A DNA stretch of 64,000 nucleotides from Gammaproteobacteria bacterium (GCA_018656865.1 JABHYO010000142.1:1-64000); one strand, 5' to 3'; positions 1 through 10,745 are shown, counted from the stretch's first letter. Program-made: numbers and translations. The notes: generated from the letters alone by a model not told the origin.

Positions 1-2
1 AG

Positions 3-1922
3 ACGACTCCGGTTGACGGCTTCTATTCTGCCGGTGGCGATGAAGATCTCGGTATTCCCGCCTATAGGATGGTAGATGGACCCCGTGGTGCCCGAGCGGG
101 TAATGCCACTGCGTTTCCCGTTGCCCTGGCGAGGGGGGCCACCTTTGATGCAGACCTTGAACGTCGGGTTGGGCTTGCTGCCGGAGCCGAAGTCGCGGCT
201 AAAGGCGGTAATGTCATTCTGGCGCCTACGATTAATCTACTAAGGCACCCCGGTTGGGGTCGCGCCCAGGAAACTTATTCCGAGGATACCTTCCACATGG
301 GTGTCATGGGCGTTGCCTTTGTCTCCGGCGCGCAAAACCATGTCCTGGCCAGCCCCAAACACTTTGCGCTAAACAACCTGGAAATGACGCGATTCGAGAT
401 GAGCGCCAACATCGATATGCGAACGCTGCATGAAGTCTACCTGCCTCATTTCAAACGGTGCGTTGTTGAAGGTGGTGCCGGTTCGGTGATGAGCGCGTAC
501 AACAAAATGAACGGTGTGTATTGCGGTGAAAACCAGGTTCTACTCCGAGATATTTTGAGAGATGACTGGGGGTTTGTCGGTTTCGTTGAATCCGACTGGT
601 TCCTCGGCACGCGGTCGACCGCAGCTGCTATCAATGCCGGAATGGACATCGAAATGCCGGCTGCCTTTCGGTTCGAGCCCGACAGAATCAATGAGGCACT
701 TGCCGCCGGTGAACTGACTGAAGAGGCGATAACCCGCAATGCAGGTCGTGCCCTTTATCAGAAAATCGCATTTGATTTGGCGAATGTCAGTGTGCTGCCA
801 GTGTCGATTGTGGAATCAGAAGCTCATATCGAACTCGCACGCGAGGTGGCGGAAAAGTCGTTCGTGCTTCTGAAGAACGAAGATGTCCTGCCACTGCAGC
901 CATCGCAGCGAATTGCTGTGATCGGTGATCTTGCCGATGTCATTAACCTCGGTGATCGCGGCAGCAGTTTCGTCTCGTCATCGGAAGTTACGACGCCGCT
1001 GGCGGGAATTCTTGCCTACAGTAATGCCGTTAATGTCACGCACTTCGGTTCCGATGCTGACCTGGCCGTTTTAGGTGAGTTTGATACCTGCATTGTTGTT
1101 GCCGGATTGACCTACCGGGAGGAAGGCGAGTTCATCCCCACGCTGCAGCAGGAAGCGGAAGGTAGTGAGTTGGCACGGGGAGGTGACAGGTCAGACCTGA
1201 GATTGCCCGGCGATCAGGAACAATTGATCCTGTCAGTGGCTTCAACGGCGAAAAAGACCGTTGTTCTACTGGAAGGGGGGAGTGCCATAGAGGTGACGCC
1301 CTGGGTTGATCAGATTGATGCCCTGATGATGATCTGGTATCCCGGTAGGGAAGGTGGTCATGCCGTCGCCCGTGTCCTTTTTGGCGATATCAGCCCTTCC
1401 GGAAAATTGCCGGTGAGTTTTCCGAGGTCCATTGATCAGTTAGTGGATTGGGATATCACTGCCCTTGATGTACCTCACGATCTCTACCATGGTTATCGCT
1501 ACCTTGATCGCAGTGGGGAAGAGGCACTCTTCCCTTTTGGTTTCGGCCTGAGCTACACAATTTTCGAACTGGACGGCCTGCAGGCGGAGCGGGACGGGAA
1601 CAGGTTTTTCTTCAATGTGACGGTCAGCAACATCGGTGACCGACCCGGCGCTGCCGTCGTGCAACTCTATGTTTCACAAAGGGATTCTGATATCGAGCGG
1701 GTTGCCAAGGAGATGAAGGGTTTTGGCCGAGTTGACCTGGAGCCGGGTGAATCTGTTGATCTTGAAATTGCGATTGACGATGAAAGTCTCTGCTATTTTG
1801 ATCCGACATCAGGGTGGACACTTGAGACCTGTGGTTATGACTTCCGTGTCGGCTTTAGCGCTGCAGAACTGATACTTGAATCGAGCTGGGACTTCGACGG
1901 CGAAGACTGGACGCCAGTCTAG
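3..1922 (+). CDS. Beta-glucosidase-like glycoside hydrolase family 3 protein (5'-truncated by window edge)
   Basis: Frame open from base 3 through the ORF-track Met at 69; KHFALNNLE, GFVESDW, C-terminal fibronectin III-like domain; typical GH3 layout. Confidence 0.9.
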   Translation, partial: TTPVDGFYSAGGDEDLGIPAYRMVDGPRGARAGNATAFPVALARGATFDADLERRVGLAAGAEVAAKGGNVILAPTINLLRHPGWGRAQETYSEDTFHMGVMGVAFVSGAQNHVLASPKHFALNNLEMTRFEMSANIDMRTLHEVYLPHFKRCVVEGGAGSVMSAYNKMNGVYCGENQVLLRDILRDDWGFVGFVESDWFLGTRSTAAAINAGMDIEMPAAFRFEPDRINEALAAGELTEEAITRNAGRALYQKIAFDLANVSVLPVSIVESEAHIELAREVAEKSFVLLKNEDVLPLQPSQRIAVIGDLADVINLGDRGSSFVSSSEVTTPLAGILAYSNAVNVTHFGSDADLAVLGEFDTCIVVAGLTYREEGEFIPTLQQEAEGSELARGGDRSDLRLPGDQEQLILSVASTAKKTVVLLEGGSAIEVTPWVDQIDALMMIWYPGREGGHAVARVLFGDISPSGKLPVSFPRSIDQLVDWDITALDVPHDLYHGYRYLDRSGEEALFPFGFGLSYTIFELDGLQAERDGNRFFFNVTVSNIGDRPGAAVVQLYVSQRDSDIERVAKEMKGFGRVDLEPGESVDLEIAIDDESLCYFDPTSGWTLETCGYDFRVGFSAAELILESSWDFDGEDWTPV

Positions 1923-1952
1923 TTAGATCCCCGGGACGGGAGCCAGGTAAAA

Positions 1953-2222
1953 TTATTCTGATTCATCAACGGTATTTATCAGTTCAATTAGCTTCTTTTT
2001 TGTCGCTTCGTGGACGAATTCCCCGCCCAGTTGCCTGAAATTCGGGCCGATCCTGCAATGACCGAGGCAGACGGCTCGATCAATCTGAATGTCGAGCCCT
2101 CGGGCTTCGATTTCCGCCTCTAGCCACTCAATGAGTTCCAGGCTGCCTCGCTGAGCGCAGGACGGCTCAGTTGTGGAAGGTCGGAAATTAGTACAGGCAA
2201 CAATGGTCCTGGATGTTGTCAA
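1953..2222 (-). CDS. Small (2Fe-2S) ferredoxin-like / DUF1636-type metal-binding protein
   Basis: 89 aa with CTNFRPSTTEPSCAQRGS and CLGHCRIGPN cysteine pattern. Confidence 0.6.
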   Translation of the reverse strand: MTTSRTIVACTNFRPSTTEPSCAQRGSLELIEWLEAEIEARGLDIQIDRAVCLGHCRIGPNFRQLGGEFVHEATKKKLIELINTVDESE

Positions 2223-2380
2223 AAAGCACCTCTTGCATGTAAAGCGATACGCCTCTTATCTCTCATTCCGTGAATCCCGGCAGGCTACTCTCCCGGTGCA
2301 GGAAAGACCAGAGAGTTCGACTCTTTGAGTGTTTTTCGGCAATATGCGTCTTTTTTGTTCAGGCAGGTTAGAGGATCACT

Positions 2381-3562
2381 ATGGAAGATGTTGTTATTGT
2401 TGATGCCGCCAGGTCGGCTGTAGGCCGAAAGAACGGTTCACTGGCAGGGGTGCACCCGACGGACGCACTGGGTACGGTCATGATGAAAATGCTGGAGCGC
2501 AGTGGTGTTGCATCGGGCGAGGTCGATCAGGTCGTCGGCGGTTGTATTAACAAGTTGGGCGCCCAGGGGATGAATGTGACCCGAACTGCCTGGCTGTCAC
2601 ACGGGGGTGCTGCGGAAACTCCGTGCATCACAATCGATTCTCAGTGTGGGTCTTCTCAGGAGGCTGTCCATCTGGCGACCAGTATGCTGCGGGCTGGTAT
2701 GGCTGATGTCATGATGGCTTGCGGCGTTGAGAACATGACACGTCTGCCTATTGGTTCTGATGCGGTTGGTTTAAAGCCAGAGCTTGGCAAACCGGTATCA
2801 CGCACCTATTTTGAGCACTTTGAGTTCACCAGTCAGTTCGAGGGCGCGGAACGGGTAGCTGAAAAGTATCAGATTACGCGTCAGGATACGGATGCTTTTG
2901 GACTCGCTTCTCAGGAAAGGGCAAAGCAGGCGATTGAGGGTGGTTACTTTGATTCGCAGATTATTCCGCTCGAAGTGCCTGTTCTCGATGAAGAGGGTAA
3001 GCGTACGGAAGAAACTGTCGTCTTTACCCGGGATGAGGTGCCGAGGGATACCAGTCTTGAAGCGCTCGCTGGACTCAAGCCGGTTGCCCGGGAAGATGGT
3101 ATTCACACTGCAGGGACTTCATCGCAGATTGCTGACGGTGCTGCTGCAGTTCTACTGATGACGGCAAGCAAAGCAGAGGAGCTGGGTGTCAAACCCCTCG
3201 CGAAAGTGGTCGACGCGCAACTTGTCGGTTGTGATCCGGTGCTGATGCTGGAAGGGCCGATACCCGCAACGGAGAAAATGCTGGCAAAAACCGGACTTTC
3301 GATCTCTGACATCGATGTCTTTGAGGTCAATGAGGCATTTGCCTCGGTTGTGCTGTCATGGGCGAAGACGGTCGGTGCCGATATGGACAAGGTGAACCCT
3401 AATGGAGGCGCCATAGCTCTTGGCCATCCGCTGGGTGCCACCGGCTGTTTTCTGACCGCCAAGGCGGTTCACGAACTGCACCGCAATGGCGGTGAATATG
3501 GTCTGATTGCCATGTGCTGTGGCGGCGGGCTGGGTACCGGGACGATTATTCAGAAAATGTGA
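2381..3562 (+). CDS. Acetyl-CoA C-acyltransferase (thiolase)
   Basis: SQCGSSQEAVHLA active-site Cys, NPNGGAIALGHPLGATG, CCGGGLGTG thiolase signatures. Confidence 0.93.
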   Translation: MEDVVIVDAARSAVGRKNGSLAGVHPTDALGTVMMKMLERSGVASGEVDQVVGGCINKLGAQGMNVTRTAWLSHGGAAETPCITIDSQCGSSQEAVHLATSMLRAGMADVMMACGVENMTRLPIGSDAVGLKPELGKPVSRTYFEHFEFTSQFEGAERVAEKYQITRQDTDAFGLASQERAKQAIEGGYFDSQIIPLEVPVLDEEGKRTEETVVFTRDEVPRDTSLEALAGLKPVAREDGIHTAGTSSQIADGAAAVLLMTASKAEELGVKPLAKVVDAQLVGCDPVLMLEGPIPATEKMLAKTGLSISDIDVFEVNEAFASVVLSWAKTVGADMDKVNPNGGAIALGHPLGATGCFLTAKAVHELHRNGGEYGLIAMCCGGGLGTGTIIQKM

Positions 3563-3571
3563 CGCTGAATG

Positions 3572-3842
3572 CGTCATGCTGAGCTGCACCCGCTCGTCAT
3601 GCTGAGCGAAGCGAAGTAACTCCACGAGATCCTTCGCTCACTGATGTTCACTCAGGATGACCTGGGGAATTGTCATGCTGAGTAACACCTGCGTCATGCT
3701 GAGCTATACCCACACGTCATACTGAGCGAAGCGAAGTATCTCGACCAGATCCTTCGGCTTTGCCTCAGGATGACTCCAGGGGTGGGGTTCTTCAGCTTTG
3801 CCTCAGGATGACTCCACGATTCTTCAGCTTCGCCTCAAGACG
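3572..3842. repeat. Cluster of degenerate GTCATGCTGAGCGAAGCGAAG / CTTCGCCTCAGGATGAC dispersed repeat modules
   Basis: Several copies of GTCATGCTGAG and CAGGATGAC with AGCGAAGCGAAGTA and GATCCTTCG arms between the thiolase and P450 3' ends. Confidence 0.85.
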
Positions 3843-5120
3843 TTATTTTGGAACAAGTCTCACGGGGACTTCGGCAACGCCCCTGATAAAATTGTTGGGT
3901 AGTCGGGTCACTTCACCGGCGAGTTCGATTTTATCGAAACGCTTCATGATCTCTTCCCAGAGGATGCGAAGCTGCATCTCCGCGAGACGGTTCCCCATGC
4001 AACGATGAATGCCAAAGCCAAAGGCAACGTGGGCCCTTGCATTCTTCCGGTCGACAATCAGCTTGTCGGCATTGGGGAAGACGCTTTCATCCCGATTGGC
4101 CGACAGATACCACATCACAACCTTGTCTCCCTCGTGAATCTGCTGATCACCCAAAACATAATCCTGAGTGGCAGTTCTGCGCATGTGAATGACCGGTGTC
4201 TGCCATCTCACCATTTCAGGCACCATATTGGGAACAATGCCAGGGTTGTCTCTTAGTTTCTGATATTCGTCCGGGAACTGATTCAAGGCAACCACGCCGC
4301 CGGAGATACTGTTCCTGGTGGTGTCGTTGCCGCCGACAATAAGCAGCAGTATGTTGCCGAGAAACAACATGGGATTGTTGATCATGTCCTTCGTGTTCTC
4401 GCCGTGAGCCAGCATCGAAATCAAGTCAAATTTCGGTGCCGCAGCAGCACGCTCCTGCCAGAGCTGCATAAAAGTAGTTGCGCACTCCATGAGGTCAGCT
4501 TTTCTCTGGTCCATATCGAGGCTGTCATCGCCTGTCAGTTCCGGCACTGAGGTTGTGATATCCGACCAGTGAATAAGTTTTCGCCTGTCTTCGTAGGGGA
4601 AGTCGAAAAGCGTAGCGAGCATCCGCGCGGTCAGTTCCACCGACACCTCGTCGACCCAATTGAAGGTCTCACCGACAGGTAAGTTGTCCAGGATGTCACT
4701 GGCTCTTTCCCTGATCAGGGGTTCGAAATTAGCCAGATTGCTGGGTGCGACCGATGGTGCCACGGTCGCTCGCTGCTCATCGTGGCCGGGAGGGTCCATG
4801 GCGATAAAATTCTCGATGGGAATGTCTGTTTCCTGTAGTTCCTCTTCACTGGGGAAATCCTGAATCGTGATGCCACCCGTTTCCGATGAAAACACCTGAT
4901 GATTTATATCGACCTGTTTGACCAGATCGTGAGTCGTGACTGACCAGTAGGCATCATGGGGTCCTTCGGACTTGTAGTGAACAGGTGCCTCAGCGCGAAG
5001 ACGCGCAAAGTAGGGTTGCCAGCAGTCATTCTCAAAGATAGTAGGATCGCTGACATCGATCTGTTCCAGTGGGATACTGTCGACGTCGATCTTTGTTGCC
5101 TCGCTCATAATATCTCTCAT
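3843..5120 (-). CDS. Cytochrome P450
   Basis: Heme-Cys motif FGFGIHRCMGNRLAEMQ, I-helix GGNDTTRNS. Confidence 0.95.
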   Translation of the reverse strand: MRDIMSEATKIDVDSIPLEQIDVSDPTIFENDCWQPYFARLRAEAPVHYKSEGPHDAYWSVTTHDLVKQVDINHQVFSSETGGITIQDFPSEEELQETDIPIENFIAMDPPGHDEQRATVAPSVAPSNLANFEPLIRERASDILDNLPVGETFNWVDEVSVELTARMLATLFDFPYEDRRKLIHWSDITTSVPELTGDDSLDMDQRKADLMECATTFMQLWQERAAAAPKFDLISMLAHGENTKDMINNPMLFLGNILLLIVGGNDTTRNSISGGVVALNQFPDEYQKLRDNPGIVPNMVPEMVRWQTPVIHMRRTATQDYVLGDQQIHEGDKVVMWYLSANRDESVFPNADKLIVDRKNARAHVAFGFGIHRCMGNRLAEMQLRILWEEIMKRFDKIELAGEVTRLPNNFIRGVAEVPVRLVPK

Positions 5121-5179
5121 ACGATCAAAAGCCTTGATGCTAGTGTGCCAAAAAGACCCTGAATTAAAAAGGTGAATAG

Positions 5180-5533
5180 ATGAAGCAGACTTACCGGGGA
5201 TCCTGCCATTGCGGCAGGGTCAGTTTCGAAATCGATGCAGACATCGACCATGCCCGCGTTTGTGACTGTACCGTCTGCAGGAAAAGAGGTGCACTCAATT
5301 TTCGGATTCACGAGGACGATTTTCGACCCTTGACGCCGCTTAACGAGATGACGCTGTATCAGTGGCATACGAAAACCGCAAAGGACTACTTCTGCCCTCA
5401 CTGCGGCATCCTGCCTTTCCGTCAGCCGAGGACCGGTGACAGCAGCATCTGGACCATTAACCTTCGCTGTCTCGAGGGGGTTGATCTCGACACCTTACCG
5501 ATTGAACACGTCTATGGCAGCAGGCTTAAGTAG
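5180..5533 (+). CDS. GFA / CENP-V family protein
   Basis: GSCHCGRVSFEI, CDCTVCRKRG, FCPHCGILPF Zn-binding cysteine pattern. Confidence 0.88.
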   Translation: MKQTYRGSCHCGRVSFEIDADIDHARVCDCTVCRKRGALNFRIHEDDFRPLTPLNEMTLYQWHTKTAKDYFCPHCGILPFRQPRTGDSSIWTINLRCLEGVDLDTLPIEHVYGSRLK

Positions 5534-5560
5534 GGAGACAGTTTTAGTCTCCCTGTTTGT
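5532..5560 (+). terminator. Rho-independent terminator-like hairpin after the GFA gene
   Basis: AGGGAGAC-AGTTTTA-GTCTCCCT perfect 8-bp stem followed by GTTTGT. Confidence 0.6.
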
Positions 5561-5612
5561 AGATGCGCCGGGCCTGCAGCGGTAAACTCAGACAATCCAC
5601 TGGAGACAGAAT

Positions 5613-6044
5613 TTGCTGTTTGCCACCCTGGTCAATTGCCTGGTTATAGCTGTTGTCGTGCTGGTCCACTATGAGGTGCTGCACAATCTCTTCATTTGGA
5701 TTCCACGACTGCCGATACCTCGTCGCATGGGCGTCGTCGTAGCAGTTTTTGGATCCCTGATTGCGCATGCTGTCGAGGTGTGGGTATTTGGTGCCACTTA
5801 CTATTGGCTCATCAGTGAAGGTACTCACGGTAACCTCGTGAGAGGGTTCAACGGTTCCTTCATGGACTGTGTTTATTACTCGTTTGTCTGTTATACGTCA
5901 CTGGGGTTCGGCGACATCGAACCGACAGGGCACTTGCGTTTCCTGTCTGGGTTGGAATCCCTCGTTGGTCTTGTGCTGATCGGCTGGACAGCGTCCTTTA
6001 TCTACGTCGAGATGACCCGTTTCTGGCGTGAGCCGGAAGGTTAG
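5613..6044 (+). CDS. Two-TM ion-channel (potassium channel-like) protein
   Basis: Hydrophobic helices flanking a pore-like CYTSLGFGDIEP segment. Confidence 0.75.
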   Translation: MLFATLVNCLVIAVVVLVHYEVLHNLFIWIPRLPIPRRMGVVVAVFGSLIAHAVEVWVFGATYYWLISEGTHGNLVRGFNGSFMDCVYYSFVCYTSLGFGDIEPTGHLRFLSGLESLVGLVLIGWTASFIYVEMTRFWREPEG

Positions 6045-6091
6045 CAGCATTTGGGCTGGCAGCGTCCGGAAGGACTGCGCGAAAAACAGTG

Positions 6092-6229
6092 CTAGGCGCT
6101 CGACTTGTAAGTGGTTGTGACGTCGTGTTCGCTGTGCTGATCTAGGATGTGATCGAGAGTCTGGCCAATCTTTGAGCAGATTCGGATCTGTTCCAGTTTG
6201 GTCCAGGTTGCCCGATCACCTTCCTTCAT
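6092..6229 (-). pseudogene. Possible small ORF or gene remnant (45 aa, MKEGDRATWTKLEQIRICSKIGQTLDHILDQHSEHD...)
   Basis: Open frame read by eye on the - strand in an otherwise empty gap; weak resemblance to terminal segments of HD-domain proteins. Confidence 0.25.
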
Positions 6230-6283
6230 TCGTCTATGTTGCAGTGCGGTATAACTTTAGTTCCTGTACACGAAAACGGTTCT

Positions 6284-7528
6284 TTAGAAGTCCCAGCCGA
6301 AGTGGGGCTTTGGCAATCTCAGGATTTGATCCAGGGCGGCGATGAGTTTGGGATCACCTGAAAGGTCATCGGTAATAGCGATATTGCTGGCAGGACGAAC
6401 CCCGAACCAGAGGCGACTGAAGGCGTTGATAGAAGCGTTCAGGGATGGCAAATTCTTATCGGTCCCTTGAGATGCGCTACTTTCTTCTCCCAGCGTGATG
6501 ACATAGTTGCCCGTCAGACCCTGCCAGGTGGATTCACCGGCAAGAATGTCGTTTAGCGGATCAGTCAGCAGCAGATTGAATTTCATGGCTGGACCATTGA
6601 GATGTGTCTTCGCGAGGCAATTCTCCAGGTCAAGAATACGAAACTGCCAGTAGGCAAAGGCAGAAAGGTGCTGATGGTATTCACTGCCGCGAGTGGTTCT
6701 TTCTGTCCTGAAGGGTTGATCCAGAATGTCTTGAAGCTGGAACTCCCCGAACTCCAACATTTTGAAACTGTCGATCTGATCACCCAGAGACTTGATCAAC
6801 GCCAGTAGTTCCATCAATTGCTCGTTGGTGCGGTATGCCCGCATGGTGATACGGTAGGGGCCGCTTTCATCCTTCATTTCACCCCAGATAAAGTGGCTGA
6901 GGCTGCCTTCCGGGCCATCGAAATAGCCAAGTCCGAATGGCTTATCGGTCCATATGAGTTCAGCTTTGGTATTTTCAGGTGAGTCCAACACGACACCGCC
7001 GTGATACATTTTTCTATTGGCCATGGCGTGATGTATTTCTTTGAAATGTGACTGTGTCAGTCGTTGCGGTGGCCTGAAGGGTGCATTGACTTTGAGTCTG
7101 GCCGGGTCGAACTGTACACGGGTCTCGTAAGGGCCGTTACCGTACCCGAGCTGGTTGTAGAACCCCTGATCGAAGATGCCGAGCGCACTGACATGCATAC
7201 CGGCATGTTTCTGAAGAGCGAGTGAGCGGGCGGTCAGCTCCCTGGCGAATCCAAGTTTCCGGGCGATATGGCTGGTGGTAACAGCGGTAACAGCACCTAG
7301 TTTCAGGGTTTCATCCTGGTAGCGAACGGTGCCAGGTGTCCAGTGGGTCGCGCACTCTACCTCGTCATGAATGGTTGCGACCTCTGCTTCCCCGGTTTTA
7401 AAAAAAACGGAAACAGCTTCCCTGTCGTCTTTTTCGTCCTGAATCCAGCCGCACTCAATCCAGATTCTCTGAACGGCTTTTATATCTCGGTCGAAGTCGA
7501 ACGGTCGAAAGGGTCGATTGGTCATCAT
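6284..7528 (-). CDS. GNAT family N-acetyltransferase (Eis-like)
   Basis: LGAVTAVTTSHIARKLGFARELTARSLALQ acetyl-CoA-binding region and sterol carrier-like C-terminus. Confidence 0.75.
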   Translation of the reverse strand: MMTNRPFRPFDFDRDIKAVQRIWIECGWIQDEKDDREAVSVFFKTGEAEVATIHDEVECATHWTPGTVRYQDETLKLGAVTAVTTSHIARKLGFARELTARSLALQKHAGMHVSALGIFDQGFYNQLGYGNGPYETRVQFDPARLKVNAPFRPPQRLTQSHFKEIHHAMANRKMYHGGVVLDSPENTKAELIWTDKPFGLGYFDGPEGSLSHFIWGEMKDESGPYRITMRAYRTNEQLMELLALIKSLGDQIDSFKMLEFGEFQLQDILDQPFRTERTTRGSEYHQHLSAFAYWQFRILDLENCLAKTHLNGPAMKFNLLLTDPLNDILAGESTWQGLTGNYVITLGEESSASQGTDKNLPSLNASINAFSRLWFGVRPASNIAITDDLSGDPKLIAALDQILRLPKPHFGWDF

Positions 7529-7719
7529 ACTTTCCCCACCAATGTCTTCATGTCTGCGACGCAGCTTCCACTCTCATGGCGTCGTTACTTTACTCTGCTG
7601 TGAAAAGTACAAGTGTACACAGAAAGCCGGAAAAGTAGGGTCCGCGGGTGAGAAGCCAATTGAACACTCTTAAGGCGGACATCATCTCTCTTTGAAAGGG
7701 CTAGCGGCGATAATTCTGC

Positions 7720-9507
7720 CTATTCTGGTGCAACTGGCGTTGATGCCGATTCAAGCCTCGGTGCGACAAAGTCATCCATCACGGATTGACGAAGTATTGA
7801 TGGCGGCAGCAACCCTTGAGCAAGAATGAAATCATGGAATTCATGATCGACGAATTTGTCTGCTAATTTGATCTCAGCATCTGCGCGTAAACCCTGCAAC
7901 ATAATATAGCCGTAGTAGTAGGCCGTAGCCTGACCAGGAATACGGAATATGTAGCGATCGAGTTCATTGTTTGCACTGGCTTCACTGGAAACGACCTCTT
8001 CCATCAGTAGGCGTTTGACCTCTTCGCGGGTCGCAAGGCCAAGATTGAGCATGGGATCCATCCAGATTCGCTGAGCTCTAAGCAATCTGGCTTTGAGCGA
8101 CATAAGCTGGCCCTCGAGCGGCATATGAGGCTTCATAATCGATTCTGCATACAGTGCCCAGCCCTCAACGTTTGCACTGTTAAATGCAAACGTCGCTCGT
8201 GCGATTGATACGCCACCCTTGAGCATTGTTGTAAATTGCATTTCATGACCCGGTCGAGCCTCGTGAGCTGCGAGGGTCCACATCTGGGCTCTGCCAGCGT
8301 AGTCGTTGTCCGGCCAGGTCCCGTCTGCATTTTGGGCGATATTCGGGACAATGAATTCGGGGAATTCACCGGTGTTACCGACAAGCCGTGGTATCGAAAG
8401 ATGTGCGGCTGGCGTTTGCGCGGATTCTGCAGGTGTTGCCATGCGTACACGAGCAGGTTCTTCCGGTAGAGAAACAAGGCCTTCACGAGCGGCTATGGCA
8501 TCAAGCTCTTCCATGACCCGCTCATATTCCGTCATCAAATCTTTGCCAAAAACCTGGTCCTCCTTAAGGCGCTTTATCACCGCTCTGTAATCGGTAACCT
8601 CATAGCCTTTCTCCGCAGCAACGAGTGGCGCAAGCGCCATCATCTCGTTTCGGATGTCCATGAAAGCCACCCTGCCGATTTCAATGAGAGCCTCAGGACT
8701 CAGGTCAACACCATAGTTCTTCAACTGCAGTTCATAGAGTTCTCGTGGCAACGCGGCGTCCTCGCGGGATCGTGATAGAAATTCCTGCTCAACCCATTTC
8801 GTGTGTGAGGTTAGCTGGTCCTGAAGCAGCGATAGATCCTCTTCATAGCCTTCGAGTTCAGTTGCTGCAAACAAATCGGCAAGACCATTGATGAACACAA
8901 GAGATCGCTTCAAATCCTGTTCGACTTCGCCTTTGAACGGACGGATAAGCCCCTGATCGAACCGTTCGCTCATTCGCTCGCGGGCAAGTTCTGAAATAGG
9001 CGTGTAGCCGTCTGCCTGCCCCGTGTATTTTTTCAACCTGGCCAGCGCCGCCCGCTGTCGTTCGAAAGGGGTTTGTTTGTCGAGCAGGCCGTTGAAACCG
9101 GCAAAGATAAGTCTGGGTAGATTGAAGTAGGGCAGCACCCGGGCAAGCTCGATCTCGGTGGCTTCAACACTGTTCCTTTGGTCTTTTATGATGATCTGAA
9201 GGTCCTGCCGGACGCGGACGTCACTCTCCTTTACCAGCAGCGATTCAAGGCTGTCGATATTCGCCCGGTATATGGCAATCTGCCTTTCCGACCGATTTGG
9301 TTGTAAATCGAAAATCTCTTCATCGAAGCCTTCAACACCTGTCTGACCGGCAAACTCCGGTGTGAAATGTGCCGTCGATTCGAGCACTTCGTAGGCAATC
9401 ATGTCTGAACGTTCGACCCAGCTCTCTTTCGCCAGCACAGTCTGGCCAAGGACAGCTGGAATCAATAGCAATGTCGTCACCAGGCGCTTTGTTATATTTT
9501 TATCCAC
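7720..9507 (-). CDS. DUF885 family protein (predicted metallopeptidase-like)
   Basis: Signal peptide; AAHEARPGHEMQF motif characteristic of DUF885. Confidence 0.85.
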   Translation of the reverse strand: MDKNITKRLVTTLLLIPAVLGQTVLAKESWVERSDMIAYEVLESTAHFTPEFAGQTGVEGFDEEIFDLQPNRSERQIAIYRANIDSLESLLVKESDVRVRQDLQIIIKDQRNSVEATEIELARVLPYFNLPRLIFAGFNGLLDKQTPFERQRAALARLKKYTGQADGYTPISELARERMSERFDQGLIRPFKGEVEQDLKRSLVFINGLADLFAATELEGYEEDLSLLQDQLTSHTKWVEQEFLSRSREDAALPRELYELQLKNYGVDLSPEALIEIGRVAFMDIRNEMMALAPLVAAEKGYEVTDYRAVIKRLKEDQVFGKDLMTEYERVMEELDAIAAREGLVSLPEEPARVRMATPAESAQTPAAHLSIPRLVGNTGEFPEFIVPNIAQNADGTWPDNDYAGRAQMWTLAAHEARPGHEMQFTTMLKGGVSIARATFAFNSANVEGWALYAESIMKPHMPLEGQLMSLKARLLRAQRIWMDPMLNLGLATREEVKRLLMEEVVSSEASANNELDRYIFRIPGQATAYYYGYIMLQGLRADAEIKLADKFVDHEFHDFILAQGLLPPSILRQSVMDDFVAPRLESASTPVAPE

Positions 9508-9691
9508 GCTTTTAGCTCAATCTCTACAGGTACAAGCGCCAGAAAATATCACAGGCACTGCTAAGACACACCCCGGATAGGATCAGGAGAGCTGAATACG
9601 CGGTCGAAGTTCTAACCGTGCGTTAGATGAGCTGGGTTATACTCGCTGATTCACATGACACAGCAATATGGCAATTTCTTGAGGTAATGAC

Positions 9692-10711
9692 TTGAACATA
9701 AACAGACAATGGTTACTGGCTAAGCGCCCCGACGGAATAGTTGGCGCAGATAATTTTAGCTACAGCGAAACACCCATTCCTGAACCGGGCGAAGGAGAGG
9801 TGCTGGTGCGGAATTTGTATCTTTCTTTTGATCCGACACAGCGTGGCTGGATGCAGGATAAGGAAAGCTATATGCCGCCTGTTGAACTCGGTGAAGTCAT
9901 GCGCGCAGGGTCTATCGGTCAGGTGGTCGAATCGAACAATGATGGGTTTGCAAAGGGAGATCTGGTACAGAGCATTGGTGGCTGGCAGGATTTCTTTATC
10001 GCCCAGCCCGGACGTGGATTGGTAGGACTAAGCAAGTTGCCCGAAGGCGCACCCCCGACTTTGTTCTTGTCCGTGTTAGGTGTCACAGGATTGACCGCCT
10101 ACTGGGGCATGCTCGACCTGGGACATCCCAAAGAAGGTGAAACCTTGCTTGTTTCTGGCGCCGCGGGCGCTACAGGTTCAATTGCCGGTCAGATTGGTCG
10201 AATCAAAGGCTGTCGCGTGGTTGGCATAGCCGGTGGTCCTGAGAAATGTGCCTGGCTGATAAACGAAGCAGGCTTCGACGATGTCATTGATTATAAGAAC
10301 GAAGATGTCGAAGCTCGCATTGGCGAGACCTGTCCGAACAAAGTCGATATCTTCTTCGATAACGTCGGCGGCGATATTCTGGAAGCCGCCCTGAATCATC
10401 TCAATATGCGTGCCCGGGTTCTAATGTGCGGTGGTATTTCTGGCTACAACGCAACAGAAGCGATTCCGGGGCCATCAAATCTGATGAATTTGATTGGCAG
10501 TCGAGCGCATATGGAAGGTTTCCTTGTTGTCGACTATCTGGATCGCTCACATATAGCCGTGCCGGAGTTGCTGAATTGGGTCAATAGCGGCGAATTGAAG
10601 TATGAAGAAGACATACAAGAAGGATTCGAAAATATCCCGGACACCTTCACGCGTCTCTTTACCGGTAAAAACCTCGGCAAACAATTGCTGAAACTGGGAG
10701 ACCCCGCTTAA
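9692..10711 (+). CDS. NADP-dependent medium-chain oxidoreductase (zinc-independent, leukotriene/prostaglandin reductase-like)
   Basis: SGAAGATGSIAGQIGRIKGCRVVGIAGG nucleotide-binding motif; no zinc-site cysteines. Confidence 0.9.
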   Translation: MNINRQWLLAKRPDGIVGADNFSYSETPIPEPGEGEVLVRNLYLSFDPTQRGWMQDKESYMPPVELGEVMRAGSIGQVVESNNDGFAKGDLVQSIGGWQDFFIAQPGRGLVGLSKLPEGAPPTLFLSVLGVTGLTAYWGMLDLGHPKEGETLLVSGAAGATGSIAGQIGRIKGCRVVGIAGGPEKCAWLINEAGFDDVIDYKNEDVEARIGETCPNKVDIFFDNVGGDILEAALNHLNMRARVLMCGGISGYNATEAIPGPSNLMNLIGSRAHMEGFLVVDYLDRSHIAVPELLNWVNSGELKYEEDIQEGFENIPDTFTRLFTGKNLGKQLLKLGDPA

Positions 10712-10745
10712 CCCGTTACCACCACGAGAGTCGCTAGCAATTTTG

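Noticed and set aside
3760-4008. 82-aa + strand ORF across the repeat cluster
   Set aside because: Composed of repeat sequence plus P450 antisense.
7608-7619. Short palindrome GTACA-AG-TGTAC upstream of the GNAT gene
   Set aside because: Only 5-bp arms and no adjacent regulator gene; too weak to call an operator.
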